In this document: positions 15,973 to 24,736 of the stretch, in pieces
Layout: every line of letters begins with the position of its first letter
Position numbering within the stretch: position 1 is the stretch's first letter
Source: Rossellomorea aquimaris
GTDB taxonomy: Bacteria; Bacillota; Bacilli; Bacillales; Bacillaceae_B
NCBI RefSeq assembly: GCF_003315075.1
Contig: NZ_QNRJ01000023.1
Coordinates: 1 to 39,825, forward strand
Reading direction: 5' to 3'
DNA: 39,825 bases
Program-made: the position numbers and the translations under genes
Notes under the pieces: model-generated
What the model was told of the DNA's origin: nothing
Database searches by the model: none
The model's input: the letters and a program-made list of their open reading frames with translations, nothing else

Positions 15973-16404
15973 ATGAAAGAAGGCATTACCTTAATAGTGG
16001 AGGTCATTAACAACCTCCATGACATGTTAATAGGAATAACGAGTGATCTCGGTTTCACCCTTACGGATAAAGATTTGCATTTTTGGATTATGGGCATCAT
16101 CGGAATCTCCGTGTTCTTTTTTGTATACATTGTGTCTAAGATTCTATCGAAGCTTAAGTTCGGCATCACCGCACTGGCTTTCTTCTATACCTTGACCTTC
16201 ATGTTTGTGTTGGTCTTTGCCATTGAAATTCAGCAGGCAATCACAAACCGGGGGCAGATGGAGTTCATCGATGCCATCATTGGTTTATGGGGATACATTG
16301 TTTTTTTCCTCATGTATATTGGATTGGCAGCTATTATTCTACTGATTAAGTTTTTCTATCAAAGGCTTTCCCGGAACAAAGAAAAGACCCTGGAAAGCGA
16401 CTAG
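15973..16404 (+). CDS. Small three-helix membrane protein, unknown function
   Basis: A 143-aa protein (146 aa if GTG 15964 is used). The first 35 residues are amphipathic (MKEGITLIVEVINNLHDML). Three hydrophobic helices follow: about 41-60 (WIMGIIGISVFFFVYIVSKI), 66-85 (FGITALAFFYTLTFMFVLVF) and 104-125 (LWGYIVFFLMYIGLAAIILL), then a basic tail. I do not recognise a named family. Both starts have only a weak ribosome site. It stands alone between the divergent sigma operon and the convergent phosphorylase gene. Confidence 0.7.
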   Translation: MKEGITLIVEVINNLHDMLIGITSDLGFTLTDKDLHFWIMGIIGISVFFFVYIVSKILSKLKFGITALAFFYTLTFMFVLVFAIEIQQAITNRGQMEFIDAIIGLWGYIVFFLMYIGLAAIILLIKFFYQRLSRNKEKTLESD

Positions 16405-16478
16405 GATCTTGCTCTCCCCGGGGTAATACAAGCAGTTTTTCGAATGGCACTGCTGATTGATCATGACCTACCAAAAAA

Positions 16479-16507
16479 AGGAGCAAACGCCATATGCGCT
16501 TGCTCCT
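16479..16507 (-). terminator. Terminator of the GH3-phosphorylase operon
   Basis: The stem AGGAGCAA..CGC / GCG..TTGCTCCT with one mismatch and a CATAT loop is followed on the minus strand by a run of T. It lies 14 bp beyond the phosphorylase stop. Confidence 0.85.
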
Positions 16508-16520
16508 CTACTATTTCATC

Positions 16521-19500
16521 TTACATAAATACTTCAATTCTATTGGATACCTCATTCAAAAGACTCTCAAGAACCTCTCGCTTAATCCTCATACCACCCG
16601 TACGATATCGATTAGAAATCTCTTCTGTCTTCACTTTTTCACCATTTACCACAATGTTGCCACTCTCTTGCCCCATGTGATAAGTGAATGTAACAGGACG
16701 ATTCATAAATTTGAAATCAAAGGTCAATCCGTCAAATTTCTCTGGTAAAACGGGATCAATGATCAAGTCTTCCCCTTCTTGGCGGATGCCCAAGCAGTTG
16801 GAGATTAATTGGTTCATGTAGATTCCCGGTCCGCTTGAGTAGATTCTCCAGCCGCCTTTTACCGGTACGGTCCCTGCGCGCAGCTCGTTGAAGCGTTCTT
16901 GCGCCTCGTATCGTGTATTGAATTTACCGTCGGAGCTGCTGAAGTATGCGTTACTTTGTCTTCTTTCAGCGTTTGGAACGACTTCTGTCAACCCGACAGG
17001 ATTGATGATTTCAAGTCCCTTCCACACTTCTTCCGTATTTCCGAGCTTGGCCATTGCTTCAACAAAGCGAATATGAGCGTGAACATATTGCAGACCGATT
17101 TCGCGGCCGAAATTGGCTGCTTGTTCTGCCCGTTTGAAGTGTGTGCTTATTCCACCTTTGTAGTTTGCAGGGCGGTTCATCAATCGGACGCCGTCTGGAC
17201 AATAGAGGTGTTCCTTTACCAATTGGTAATGGGATTCTGCTTGTTCCGGCGTGAATAATTCAGAGATGATACTGCGGTTCATCGGCAGCAGTCGATACTC
17301 TATGCCCGTTTTCGTATCCGTCGGGTGAAGCATTAATTCTGCATGTGCCGGATCTTCCATGTAAACAAAGCCCGGTATCACATCATTTTGTAAAATATAG
17401 CGATTATAATCATTCTGTATTCCTGATGCGAGTGCTTTGAATTCCGAAGCTACTTCATCCCGGACTCCCTGAAGTACGCTAGACAATTGATTCAATACCT
17501 GATAAGTCAGGGCAACTGTCCAGCTGCTCGCCATGAATTTTTTCAGCTGGGAGTTTGCCGGTTGAAGCGTATCATCCCAATCCCCATCGCCGTATGATGA
17601 AAGGAATGTGTCATGCAGGAAATGTTCTTTAATATAGGCGATTTCTTTATGAATATGGTCTAATAACGTCGCCCTTCCTTCCGATAAGTCAAAGCCATCC
17701 CGGGTCGTATAAGGGATTGGTTCCTCCAGAATGCTGTAATCATTGGTTGCCGCGATATAGTCACCGACAACCTTTAACGGCCAAACAATGATATCTCCAT
17801 GACTATCATCCTGCTGGATCTTGAAGTAACGGTCAAACATGAACCATTGCGGCCAATTGCCGTTGTCTTCATATTGATGAGAATAGACGGTTTTGATGAT
17901 ATCTTTCACACTTTGGTAGTTGTGAGTGGCCATGAAATACTCCGTCGGGCCCTGACACACATCCCGGGTTCCCCAAGCCGCTCCGCCGTATTGCTCCAGT
18001 CCATGTGGCACCGAGAAATGGACAAGCATATTGTGTGTGTACCACCATGATAAGGAATTGACTTTGGCCAGTTCACTTGGAATCTCCCCATGTTGAGAAA
18101 GCTTGAACCCATTCATCACTTGATGATAGTACTCTCTATAGCGCTCAATTTCAACGGTCATATCAGACTCTTCGAATTCTCTATCTTCCCCGTGAAGAAG
18201 ACCTTGAAGGGTCATGGTCCATTCTGTTGTCGCAGTTAAGTCGAGAACACAAAGAGAGGCACTTCCAGCTGGGACGTTCTTACCCAATCTTTTCTCGTTC
18301 CCGATGCTCATGTCAGCCCCATCGACCTTTATTTTGTAACACAGGTCAGGGTACGTTTGGCTGCTTTCAGATTGAGAATCAGCAGAAACGGAAAGGATAT
18401 CCCCATTTTTTTCAAGCTTATAAGGGACTTCATATTCATTGTTGTTCATTGTAATCTGATTCGAAACAAGATAACGGTACTGTTTTCCGTTCTCAGATCG
18501 TACGTTCAGCCGGACTTCAGGCGTATCAACCGTCGTATAATTTGTGATGATGATTGTATCGTCCTGTGTCTTGTAATACCAACGCGCATAGTTGAAGCCT
18601 AATTCAAACAAGGAAGGCATGGTTAATAAACGATACACTCCTTCAACCTCAACATAAATGCGTTGACCGGACGTTTTCATGACGTTTAAATGATTCCGGG
18701 TATTCGTTAACATCTTGTTGAAAGAAGTATTTCCAATCACCAGTTGGGAGTTGAATACTCCGTACATGAAGGAAGTGGATGTGATAGTTCCTTCCTTCAG
18801 CTCATGATTTCCTCCAGACATGAGGATGTGTCCATGAGGGCGTTCAACAACCAATTCTTTTTCTTTTAACACGACATGTTCGTGAGTGTCTGTGAAGAAG
18901 GAAAGCAAACGGTCGCCATCCCATTCTTCCGTATGGCGCTCAGTAAACAGACCGTCAATTTCTTCTTTGGACATCTCTTCGGTTTGAAGGGGTTCGCCCA
19001 TTTCAGGTGCTAGCGCAACTTTTTCGAGTGGAGCACTGAACTTCTCATGAAGCTGCTGTACTCCTTCCCATGCCTGTTCCACTTCCTGTTGATATTCTAA
19101 TGTCGTGATCGCTTCAGAATGGTTTTCTTTAAATAGACCGTAGAAGACAAAATGTTCTTGTCCTGATAATTGGACCTTCTCTGATTGCAGGGCCGTATAA
19201 GCAAATTCATATTGATAGACTTCGTTTGCCAATGAAGGCTGCGTCAAGATTTCGGGTTGGTTTGTTTCCTTGTAGGATAAGCCGAAAAATTGGAATCCGT
19301 CCGTCGAGTAGCCAACCGTCTTTCCAATGGACCCTTGCTGAATATAGGGAAAACCATTCGATTGTGGTTGATTTTGACGGGAACAGACAACAAATCCTTT
19401 ATCATCATCTTCAAATACTTTGTGATCTACGTATTGGGACATATAGGCTTCATTCGAGCGGACGCCGCCTTTATCTGCCAATCCTAAATCTTGTCCATAA

Positions 19501-19850
19501 ATGACATCGATCTCCGCGTCTTGTCCATCCACCATCACATCCCAGAACCAAACTCCTGTTTGTGACAATGTAAACGTCACTTCGTATTGAAGAGCCTTAT
19601 GGTTACCTGACCATTTCACCTGTGATTCTGAAAATGAGACTTCACTCGTTGATTGAACACCGATTAAGGGAACAATCTCGATTTCGGATGATTGATAGAT
19701 TCGTAAATAAAGATTGTTTAACGAGCCATCGATGGGATTCGTCAATAATTGATTGATCATGGTAGATGCATGGTTTATTTCAAAAAGATCGCCACTATTT
19801 AAAAAGGTGAATTGAAGATCACCGGATGTAAGCTTTTGTGTAGAATTCAT
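16521..19850 (-). CDS. GH94/GH161-type beta-glucan oligosaccharide phosphorylase
   Basis: A 1109-aa cytoplasmic enzyme without signal peptide. N-terminal beta-sandwich regions fill roughly residues 1-560. An (alpha/alpha)6-type catalytic region follows with hallmark stretches of inverting glycoside phosphorylases: SWWYTHNMLVHFSVPHGLEQ, GGAAWGTRDVCQGPTEYF and YGDGDWDDTLQP, whose Asp cluster (about residue 755) should hold the general acid. GH94 cellobiose-type enzymes are about 800 aa; the 1.1 kb-residue size fits GH161, whose characterised member from Paenibacillus acts on beta-1,3-gluco-oligosaccharides. The reaction would release glucose-1-phosphate using phosphate. It begins 19 bp after the GH3 gene (AGGGGAA ribosome site) in the same operon. 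The clan is secure; GH161 and the linkage are inference. Confidence 0.85.
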   Translation of the reverse strand: MNSTQKLTSGDLQFTFLNSGDLFEINHASTMINQLLTNPIDGSLNNLYLRIYQSSEIEIVPLIGVQSTSEVSFSESQVKWSGNHKALQYEVTFTLSQTGVWFWDVMVDGQDAEIDVIYGQDLGLADKGGVRSNEAYMSQYVDHKVFEDDDKGFVVCSRQNQPQSNGFPYIQQGSIGKTVGYSTDGFQFFGLSYKETNQPEILTQPSLANEVYQYEFAYTALQSEKVQLSGQEHFVFYGLFKENHSEAITTLEYQQEVEQAWEGVQQLHEKFSAPLEKVALAPEMGEPLQTEEMSKEEIDGLFTERHTEEWDGDRLLSFFTDTHEHVVLKEKELVVERPHGHILMSGGNHELKEGTITSTSFMYGVFNSQLVIGNTSFNKMLTNTRNHLNVMKTSGQRIYVEVEGVYRLLTMPSLFELGFNYARWYYKTQDDTIIITNYTTVDTPEVRLNVRSENGKQYRYLVSNQITMNNNEYEVPYKLEKNGDILSVSADSQSESSQTYPDLCYKIKVDGADMSIGNEKRLGKNVPAGSASLCVLDLTATTEWTMTLQGLLHGEDREFEESDMTVEIERYREYYHQVMNGFKLSQHGEIPSELAKVNSLSWWYTHNMLVHFSVPHGLEQYGGAAWGTRDVCQGPTEYFMATHNYQSVKDIIKTVYSHQYEDNGNWPQWFMFDRYFKIQQDDSHGDIIVWPLKVVGDYIAATNDYSILEEPIPYTTRDGFDLSEGRATLLDHIHKEIAYIKEHFLHDTFLSSYGDGDWDDTLQPANSQLKKFMASSWTVALTYQVLNQLSSVLQGVRDEVASEFKALASGIQNDYNRYILQNDVIPGFVYMEDPAHAELMLHPTDTKTGIEYRLLPMNRSIISELFTPEQAESHYQLVKEHLYCPDGVRLMNRPANYKGGISTHFKRAEQAANFGREIGLQYVHAHIRFVEAMAKLGNTEEVWKGLEIINPVGLTEVVPNAERRQSNAYFSSSDGKFNTRYEAQERFNELRAGTVPVKGGWRIYSSGPGIYMNQLISNCLGIRQEGEDLIIDPVLPEKFDGLTFDFKFMNRPVTFTYHMGQESGNIVVNGEKVKTEEISNRYRTGGMRIKREVLESLLNEVSNRIEVFM

Positions 19851-19869
19851 TCTGTTCCCCTCGTTTCGT

Positions 19870-22035
19870 CTATTTTACTAATGTAAAGGATTGCTCCATT
19901 CCTTCTTTGCTATGTGGACCTGCATAGGCAATAAATGTCCCCGGGTCACTGTCAAACTGTAAATCTGAATGATGATAACGAAGCTGTGGTTCCGATAGGA
20001 TAAAGGAAACATGCTTCGATTCTCCAGGTTCCAGGTCGATTTTTTGGAAGTCCTTTAGTTCCTTTAATGGTCGAGTCACTTCCCCACTCACATCCCGTAC
20101 ATAAAGCTGAACGACTTCCTCGCCTTTCATAGAACCGCTGTTTGTTACGGTAACAGAAACGGTAATCGGCTGATCGGGTTTCATAATGGATCCTGAAAGA
20201 GTCATGTCACTATAGGAGAATGTGGTGTAACTTAAACCGAAACCAAACGGTAGGAGCGGATCATTCGGAATATCCAGGTATTGTGAGACATAACGGACCT
20301 GGGCATCCGGTGCTCCCTTTGGCCTTCCTGTATTGTAGTGATTATAGTAAACCGGCACCTGTCCTACACTATATGGGAAGGACATGGTCAGGCGGCCGGA
20401 CGGATTTTCATCCCCGTATAGTAGATCGGCAACCGCTGCCCCGCCTTCCGTTCCAGGGTACCAGGCTTCAAGGACCGCATCGGCCTGGTCTATGACCCCA
20501 TGTAAATCCAGTGGTCTACCATTAAACAGAATGGCCACCATTGGTTTATTTAATTTCTTTAAGCGCGATACAAGTTCAAGCTGGGCATCAGGTAGTTTAA
20601 TATTCGCTCTACACCCTGCCTCCCCACTCATTTCAGAATCCTCTCCAAGTGCCAGAACGATAATATCTGCTTCTTCCGCCACTCTCTCTGCCTCAAGCAA
20701 TTGCTCTTCTGAAACCGATTCGATTTCAGACCCTTTTGCGATTGTCAGGTGAGAAGATTCCACTTTCATACTCATTCCATCCATTAATGTCACGGCATCT
20801 TCTTTTGATCCTAACCATGACCATGGTCCCAGGATGTCACCATTTTGAGCAAAAGGTCCAATGAGTGAAATTTTCTGTTTGCGTTTCAAAGGTAAAACGC
20901 TCTCATTTTTTAGTAGAACACAAGACTTTGCTGCTAGTTTACGAGCTGCCGCCCGGTGTTCTGAGCTCAACACCACTTCTTGTTCAAGCAATTCATTTGC
21001 ACCTCGGTAAGGATTCTCGAATAATCCCAACTTTTGTTTAAGCTCTAATATACGCAGTACACCTTCGTCGATGATGGATTCATCAACTGCTTTTTCTTCC
21101 ACCAGCGTCTTCAAGTATTTCACATACGCCGAGGTCATCATTTCAATATCAACACCCGCTGTGATCGCTTTAAGGGCGGCTTCTTTTTCATCCTCTGCCA
21201 CACCATGAGGGATCATCTCTTTCACTGCTCCCCAATCCGATATAAGAACACCGTTGAATCCCATTTCCTCTCGGAGTATGGATCTCATAAGCTTCTTATT
21301 TCCTGTAGCAGGAATCCCAAACACCGTATTAAAAGCGGTCATGACCATTTCACAGCCTTCATCAAGTGCCGCTTTGTATGCTGGTAAATAGGTTTCCCTT
21401 AGTTCCCGCTCCGACATATCAACCGTGTTATAATCACGTCCGCCTTCAGCTGCCCCATAGGCGGCAAAGTGTTTGACACAAGCTGCCACACGATTATGAT
21501 CATGAGTTAGATCCTTCCCTTGAAACCCTCTCACAAACGCTCTGCCAAATTGACTGTTTAAAAAGGAATCTTCACCGGTAGACTCCATCACTCTTCCCCA
21601 GCGAGGATCGCGAACGAGATCAACCATCGGGGCAAACGTCACATGGACTCCTGATACTGATGCTTCTTTTGCAGCAATTTCCGCACTCTTTTCCGCTAAC
21701 TCCAGGTCCCATGAGCATCCGATCCCAAGAGGTACCGGGAAGATCGTTTTGAAGCCGTGTACAATATCAGACATGACTAATAAAGGAATGCCCAGTCTGT
21801 TTTCTTCCATATGAGTGCGTTGAATGTTAATAACGTTCCTTGCACCGGAGGCTCCCAATACGGATCCACTATTTCGGACAACTTCCTCGTCGATCCCCAT
21901 GTCGACCATCGGGCCGGTAATTTCACCCTGATCGCTTGCCCCTTTGAAAAAAGGCGTAGCAAGCTGGGTAAGCTGGGCAATTTTTTCATCCAACGTCATT
22001 TGGTTAAGCAATGCAGTGAGTTTATTTTCATTCAT
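19870..22035 (-). CDS. GH3 beta-glucosidase, cytoplasmic
   Basis: A 721-aa protein with the three GH3 domains: (beta/alpha)8 barrel (to about 345), alpha/beta sandwich (about 370-580) and C-terminal fibronectin-III-like domain (about 620-715). The family signatures KHFAAYGAAEGGRDYN and GVLISDWGAV are present, with the nucleophile Asp at about 267. The acid/base Glu is probably in GEDSEMSGEAG. There is no signal peptide, so it would trim oligosaccharides brought in by the linked ABC importer. I choose ATG 22035, seven bases after GGAGG. The longer frame from 22101 would be translated through the LacI operator and has no ribosome site. It is the first gene of the leftward operon. Confidence 0.94.
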   Translation of the reverse strand: MNENKLTALLNQMTLDEKIAQLTQLATPFFKGASDQGEITGPMVDMGIDEEVVRNSGSVLGASGARNVINIQRTHMEENRLGIPLLVMSDIVHGFKTIFPVPLGIGCSWDLELAEKSAEIAAKEASVSGVHVTFAPMVDLVRDPRWGRVMESTGEDSFLNSQFGRAFVRGFQGKDLTHDHNRVAACVKHFAAYGAAEGGRDYNTVDMSERELRETYLPAYKAALDEGCEMVMTAFNTVFGIPATGNKKLMRSILREEMGFNGVLISDWGAVKEMIPHGVAEDEKEAALKAITAGVDIEMMTSAYVKYLKTLVEEKAVDESIIDEGVLRILELKQKLGLFENPYRGANELLEQEVVLSSEHRAAARKLAAKSCVLLKNESVLPLKRKQKISLIGPFAQNGDILGPWSWLGSKEDAVTLMDGMSMKVESSHLTIAKGSEIESVSEEQLLEAERVAEEADIIVLALGEDSEMSGEAGCRANIKLPDAQLELVSRLKKLNKPMVAILFNGRPLDLHGVIDQADAVLEAWYPGTEGGAAVADLLYGDENPSGRLTMSFPYSVGQVPVYYNHYNTGRPKGAPDAQVRYVSQYLDIPNDPLLPFGFGLSYTTFSYSDMTLSGSIMKPDQPITVSVTVTNSGSMKGEEVVQLYVRDVSGEVTRPLKELKDFQKIDLEPGESKHVSFILSEPQLRYHHSDLQFDSDPGTFIAYAGPHSKEGMEQSFTLVK

Positions 22036-22080
22036 TGGTAGAACCTCCAAATTGTATTTTATTTTGGTTCTTTTAATTTT

Positions 22081-22096
22081 TTGAAACGTTTCGATT
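22081..22096. promoter_or_regulatory. LacI-type operator, leftward side
   Basis: TTGAAACGTTTCGATT contains the palindrome GAAACGTTTC. It is the reverse complement of the operator at 22293-22308. It lies just downstream of the expected start of the leftward transcript and is therefore placed to block the GH3-phosphorylase operon. It does not fit the CcpA cre consensus. Confidence 0.8.
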
Positions 22097-22110
22097 AACA
22101 ATTGAAGAAA

Positions 22111-22139
22111 AGTATAAAGGTAAATGGTTGGTCAGTCAA
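22111..22139 (-). promoter_or_regulatory. Sigma-A promoter for the GH3-phosphorylase operon
   Basis: On the minus strand, TTGACT, a 17-base spacer and TATACT: one mismatch in each hexamer. The LacI operator follows 14 bases beyond the -10. Confidence 0.8.
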
Positions 22140-22257
22140 CTATGGAATCCCACTCTACTATTCTCCTTAAAACATTGCTATAACAACACATAACAGAATA
22201 TATATATAGGTATAATATGGAATGAAACTTAAAATTCTAGTATTTTTCAGAAAAGTA

Positions 22258-22286
22258 TTGAAAGCGGATACACCTTTGATTATAAT
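22258..22286 (+). promoter_or_regulatory. Sigma-A promoter for the sugar ABC importer operon
   Basis: TTGAAA, a 17-base spacer and a consensus TATAAT. The operator at 22293-22308 covers the expected start site. Confidence 0.85.
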
Positions 22287-22292
22287 ATAGTC

Positions 22293-22308
22293 ATCGAAAC
22301 GTTTCAAT
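22293..22308. promoter_or_regulatory. LacI-type operator, rightward side
   Basis: ATCGAAACGTTTCAAT, mirror copy of the site at 22081-22096 (centres 213 bp apart). It sits at the transcription start of the importer operon and is probably bound by the LacI protein encoded at 25692. Confidence 0.8.
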
Positions 22309-22409
22309 AACACCTGGTAAGATATTTTCCTAATATGAAAAGAACTCTTACCACCTCTGATTCAATTTTTTCAATAGGGTTTCAAACTAATAGAAATGGA
22401 GATGAAGAT

Positions 22410-23642
22410 ATGAAAAAGAAAACATGGTCTTTCTTAATGATTTGTGTGCTGGCGCTATCTACTGTATTAGCAGGCTGCGGTGGCAGCGAGTCAGAAGATG
22501 GAAAGAAAACGATTACTGTCTGGGCAATGGGTGAAGAAGGTAAGAAGCTTAGTAAACTTGCTGACGAATTTGAAAAAGAAAACACAGATATCAAAGTAAA
22601 GGTACAAGCGATTCCTTGGGAAACAGCTCATGACAAACTATTGACTGCAGTTGCTTCAAAAAATGGACCTGATGTTCTTCAACTGGGAACAACCTGGGTT
22701 CCGGAGTTTGCAGACGCAGGAGCGTTACTCGATCTGACTCCATATTTAGAAGATTACCCGGATTTCAAACCTGAGAACTATTTCGCGGGTTCTGCAGACT
22801 CTATGACCTATGATGATCAAGTGGTCGGGATTCCTTGGTATATCGATACTCGTGTTTTATACTACCGTACTGACCTGTTAAAAGAAGCAGGATACGATCA
22901 AGCTCCTGCTACTTGGGATGAAATGAAAGATGCAGCGAAGAAATTAAACGACAGAGGCGATGACGTTTACGGCCTTGATATCGACCGCAACGATCAAATC
23001 ACACCGTTTATCTTTGCTTGGCAAAATGGGTATGAATTTGAAGGTAAAGATAAGATGAATTTCGATAGTCCGGAATTTAAAGAAGCGATGGAATACTATA
23101 CAAGCTACTTTAAAGAAGGAATCAGCCCTACTACTGAAGGAATGGATATTGTACAAGCGTTTAAAGATGGCGTGAAACCGATGTTCTTCAGTGGACCATG
23201 GATGATCAATATCCTTAATGACCAGGCTCCGGACCTTAAGGATAAATGGTCAGTGGCTGTTATGCCGAAGAAAGAAAAGAATACATCAAGCATGGGTGGA
23301 GCAAACTTCTCTATCTTCCATAATTCAGAGAATGTAGACGAGTCCCTTAAATTCATCTCCTATGTGAACGAAGTGGATACACAAATGGAATGGCTGGAAA
23401 TGTCCAATACTCTTCCATCAAGAAAAGAAGCATGGGAAAAGCCTAAATTAAAAGACGATCCACTATTATCCGTGTTCGGGGAACAGCTGAAATCGACTAA
23501 AGCTTCTCCACAAATCAAAGAGTTTGAAAAGATCGCACAGGAATTCCTTTCAACAATTGAGAGAGTTACCGTTGGCGACGCTGACTTAGACAAAGAATTA
23601 GAACAGTTCAATAAAAAAGCACAAGAAATGGTAGAAGAGTAA
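22410..23642 (+). CDS. Sugar-binding lipoprotein of CUT1 ABC importer (beta-glucan locus)
   Basis: A 410-aa extracellular solute-binding protein, family 1. The signal has KKK, a hydrophobic core and lipobox LAGC, giving a membrane-anchored receptor. The mature part has the usual landmarks: ITVWAMGEEGKKLSKLADEF, GPDVLQLGTTWVPEFADAGA, GIPWYIDTRVLYYRTDLL, and the FFSGPWMI segment in the second lobe. I choose ATG 22410 (GGAGATGAAG upstream) because the longer frame from 22335 adds 25 residues in front of a complete signal peptide. It is the first gene of the rightward operon. Beta-gluco-oligosaccharide as ligand is inferred from the linked GH3 and phosphorylase. Confidence 0.93.
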   Translation: MKKKTWSFLMICVLALSTVLAGCGGSESEDGKKTITVWAMGEEGKKLSKLADEFEKENTDIKVKVQAIPWETAHDKLLTAVASKNGPDVLQLGTTWVPEFADAGALLDLTPYLEDYPDFKPENYFAGSADSMTYDDQVVGIPWYIDTRVLYYRTDLLKEAGYDQAPATWDEMKDAAKKLNDRGDDVYGLDIDRNDQITPFIFAWQNGYEFEGKDKMNFDSPEFKEAMEYYTSYFKEGISPTTEGMDIVQAFKDGVKPMFFSGPWMINILNDQAPDLKDKWSVAVMPKKEKNTSSMGGANFSIFHNSENVDESLKFISYVNEVDTQMEWLEMSNTLPSRKEAWEKPKLKDDPLLSVFGEQLKSTKASPQIKEFEKIAQEFLSTIERVTVGDADLDKELEQFNKKAQEMVEE

Positions 23643-23710
23643 ATCGAGTCATTTAAGACGAAAATAAATGAAACAAACGCTTCTATTATGAAGTCATAGT
23701 AAGGTACATT

Positions 23711-23757
23711 TGGAGTTACAGGCATATGGATCACACCTTTGCCTGAGCTCCATTTTT
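23711..23757 (+). terminator. Intercistronic hairpin with T-run between binding protein and permease
   Basis: TGGAG pairs with CTCCA and CAGGCA with TGCCTG, followed by TTTTT. It lies in the 161-bp gap inside the operon. It probably causes partial termination or protects the upstream message, giving more binding protein than permease. Confidence 0.7.
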
Positions 23758-23803
23758 AGCAAGCTGGCCTTTACGAAGCGTAGTTTTAGTTAGGTGGGAT
23801 ATC

Positions 23804-24703
23804 ATGGGCAATGGATTCAAATTCAGTAAAAACAATAAACATCCATATGTGTTTATAGCTCCTGCGGTTATCATATTGACTGTCTTTAGTATCATTCCGA
23901 TCATTGTAGCGTTCTTTATTAGCTTTACAGACCTTGACTTAAAAGGCTTAGCCGATTGGTCCAATATCAGTTTCATCGGTCTTGAGAATTATTCCAAATT
24001 GATAACGGATGATCTATTTCATAAGTCGATCATTAATACATTGTTTTATGTTGTCATCGGCGTTCCCCTCGTCATTATATTCTCATTGGGAATCGCCTTA
24101 TTGCTTAACTACGGAACAAGCTCATTGTTCAAAGTGTTTCGGGGTGTATACTACATGCCCTCCATCACAAATATCATTGCCGTCGCAGTGATTTGGGGAT
24201 TTCTGTACAACACTGAGTACGGTTTGTTTAACTACCTATTATCACTATTGGATGTGGATAAAATTCCTTGGTTAGGAGAGCCAACGATTGCGAAACTATC
24301 GTTGATTGTTTTAGCCGTATGGAAGGGAATCGGAATCAATATGATCATCTTCCTCGCTGCCTTGCAAGGAATACCGAAGTCCTACTACGAAGCTGCTGAG
24401 ATGGATGGTGCCAATCGATTGCAGGTACTGTTCAATGTCACGATTCCATTACTCCGGTATGCTACATTCTTCGTGACGATCACCACCCTGATTGGCTGGT
24501 TGCAATTCTTCGAAGAACCATTTGTCATGACTAATGGCGGTCCATTGGATGGTACGATCTCCATGGCATTATTCATCTACAAAAAAGGCTTCCAATTCAG
24601 TGAATTTGGTTATGCCGCAGCAGGTTCCTTTATTCTATTTATCTTTATCATTATGATTACGTTATTCCAATTCAAGCTTAGAAAATCTGATACAGAATAT
24701 TAA
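23804..24703 (+). CDS. CUT1 ABC sugar permease, MalF/MsmF type
   Basis: A 299-aa permease with six hydrophobic helices (first at about 15-38: YVFIAPAVIILTVFSIIPII). The EAA loop that contacts the ATPase is clear: YYEAAEMDGANRLQVLFNVT. The ATG follows AGGTGGG. With the next gene it forms the heterodimeric channel. No ATPase gene is present in the locus, which is usual for importers served by a shared MsmX-type ATPase. Confidence 0.95.
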   Translation: MGNGFKFSKNNKHPYVFIAPAVIILTVFSIIPIIVAFFISFTDLDLKGLADWSNISFIGLENYSKLITDDLFHKSIINTLFYVVIGVPLVIIFSLGIALLLNYGTSSLFKVFRGVYYMPSITNIIAVAVIWGFLYNTEYGLFNYLLSLLDVDKIPWLGEPTIAKLSLIVLAVWKGIGINMIIFLAALQGIPKSYYEAAEMDGANRLQVLFNVTIPLLRYATFFVTITTLIGWLQFFEEPFVMTNGGPLDGTISMALFIYKKGFQFSEFGYAAAGSFILFIFIIMITLFQFKLRKSDTEY

Positions 24704-24736
24704 GTCTGAAAATTTATTAGTATCGGGGCTGAAACA

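Noticed and set aside
19850..22101. GH3 start at 22101 and other longest-frame starts (14713, 15161, 22335, 36185, 37368)
   Set aside because: Each longer frame runs over an operator, palindrome or neighbouring gene, or precedes a complete signal peptide, and lacks a ribosome site. Internal starts with clear ribosome sites were used.
22081..22308. GAAACGTTTC sites as CcpA cre elements
   Set aside because: They do not align with TGWAANCGNTNWCA; the exact mirrored pair beside a local LacI gene fits a dedicated repressor better.
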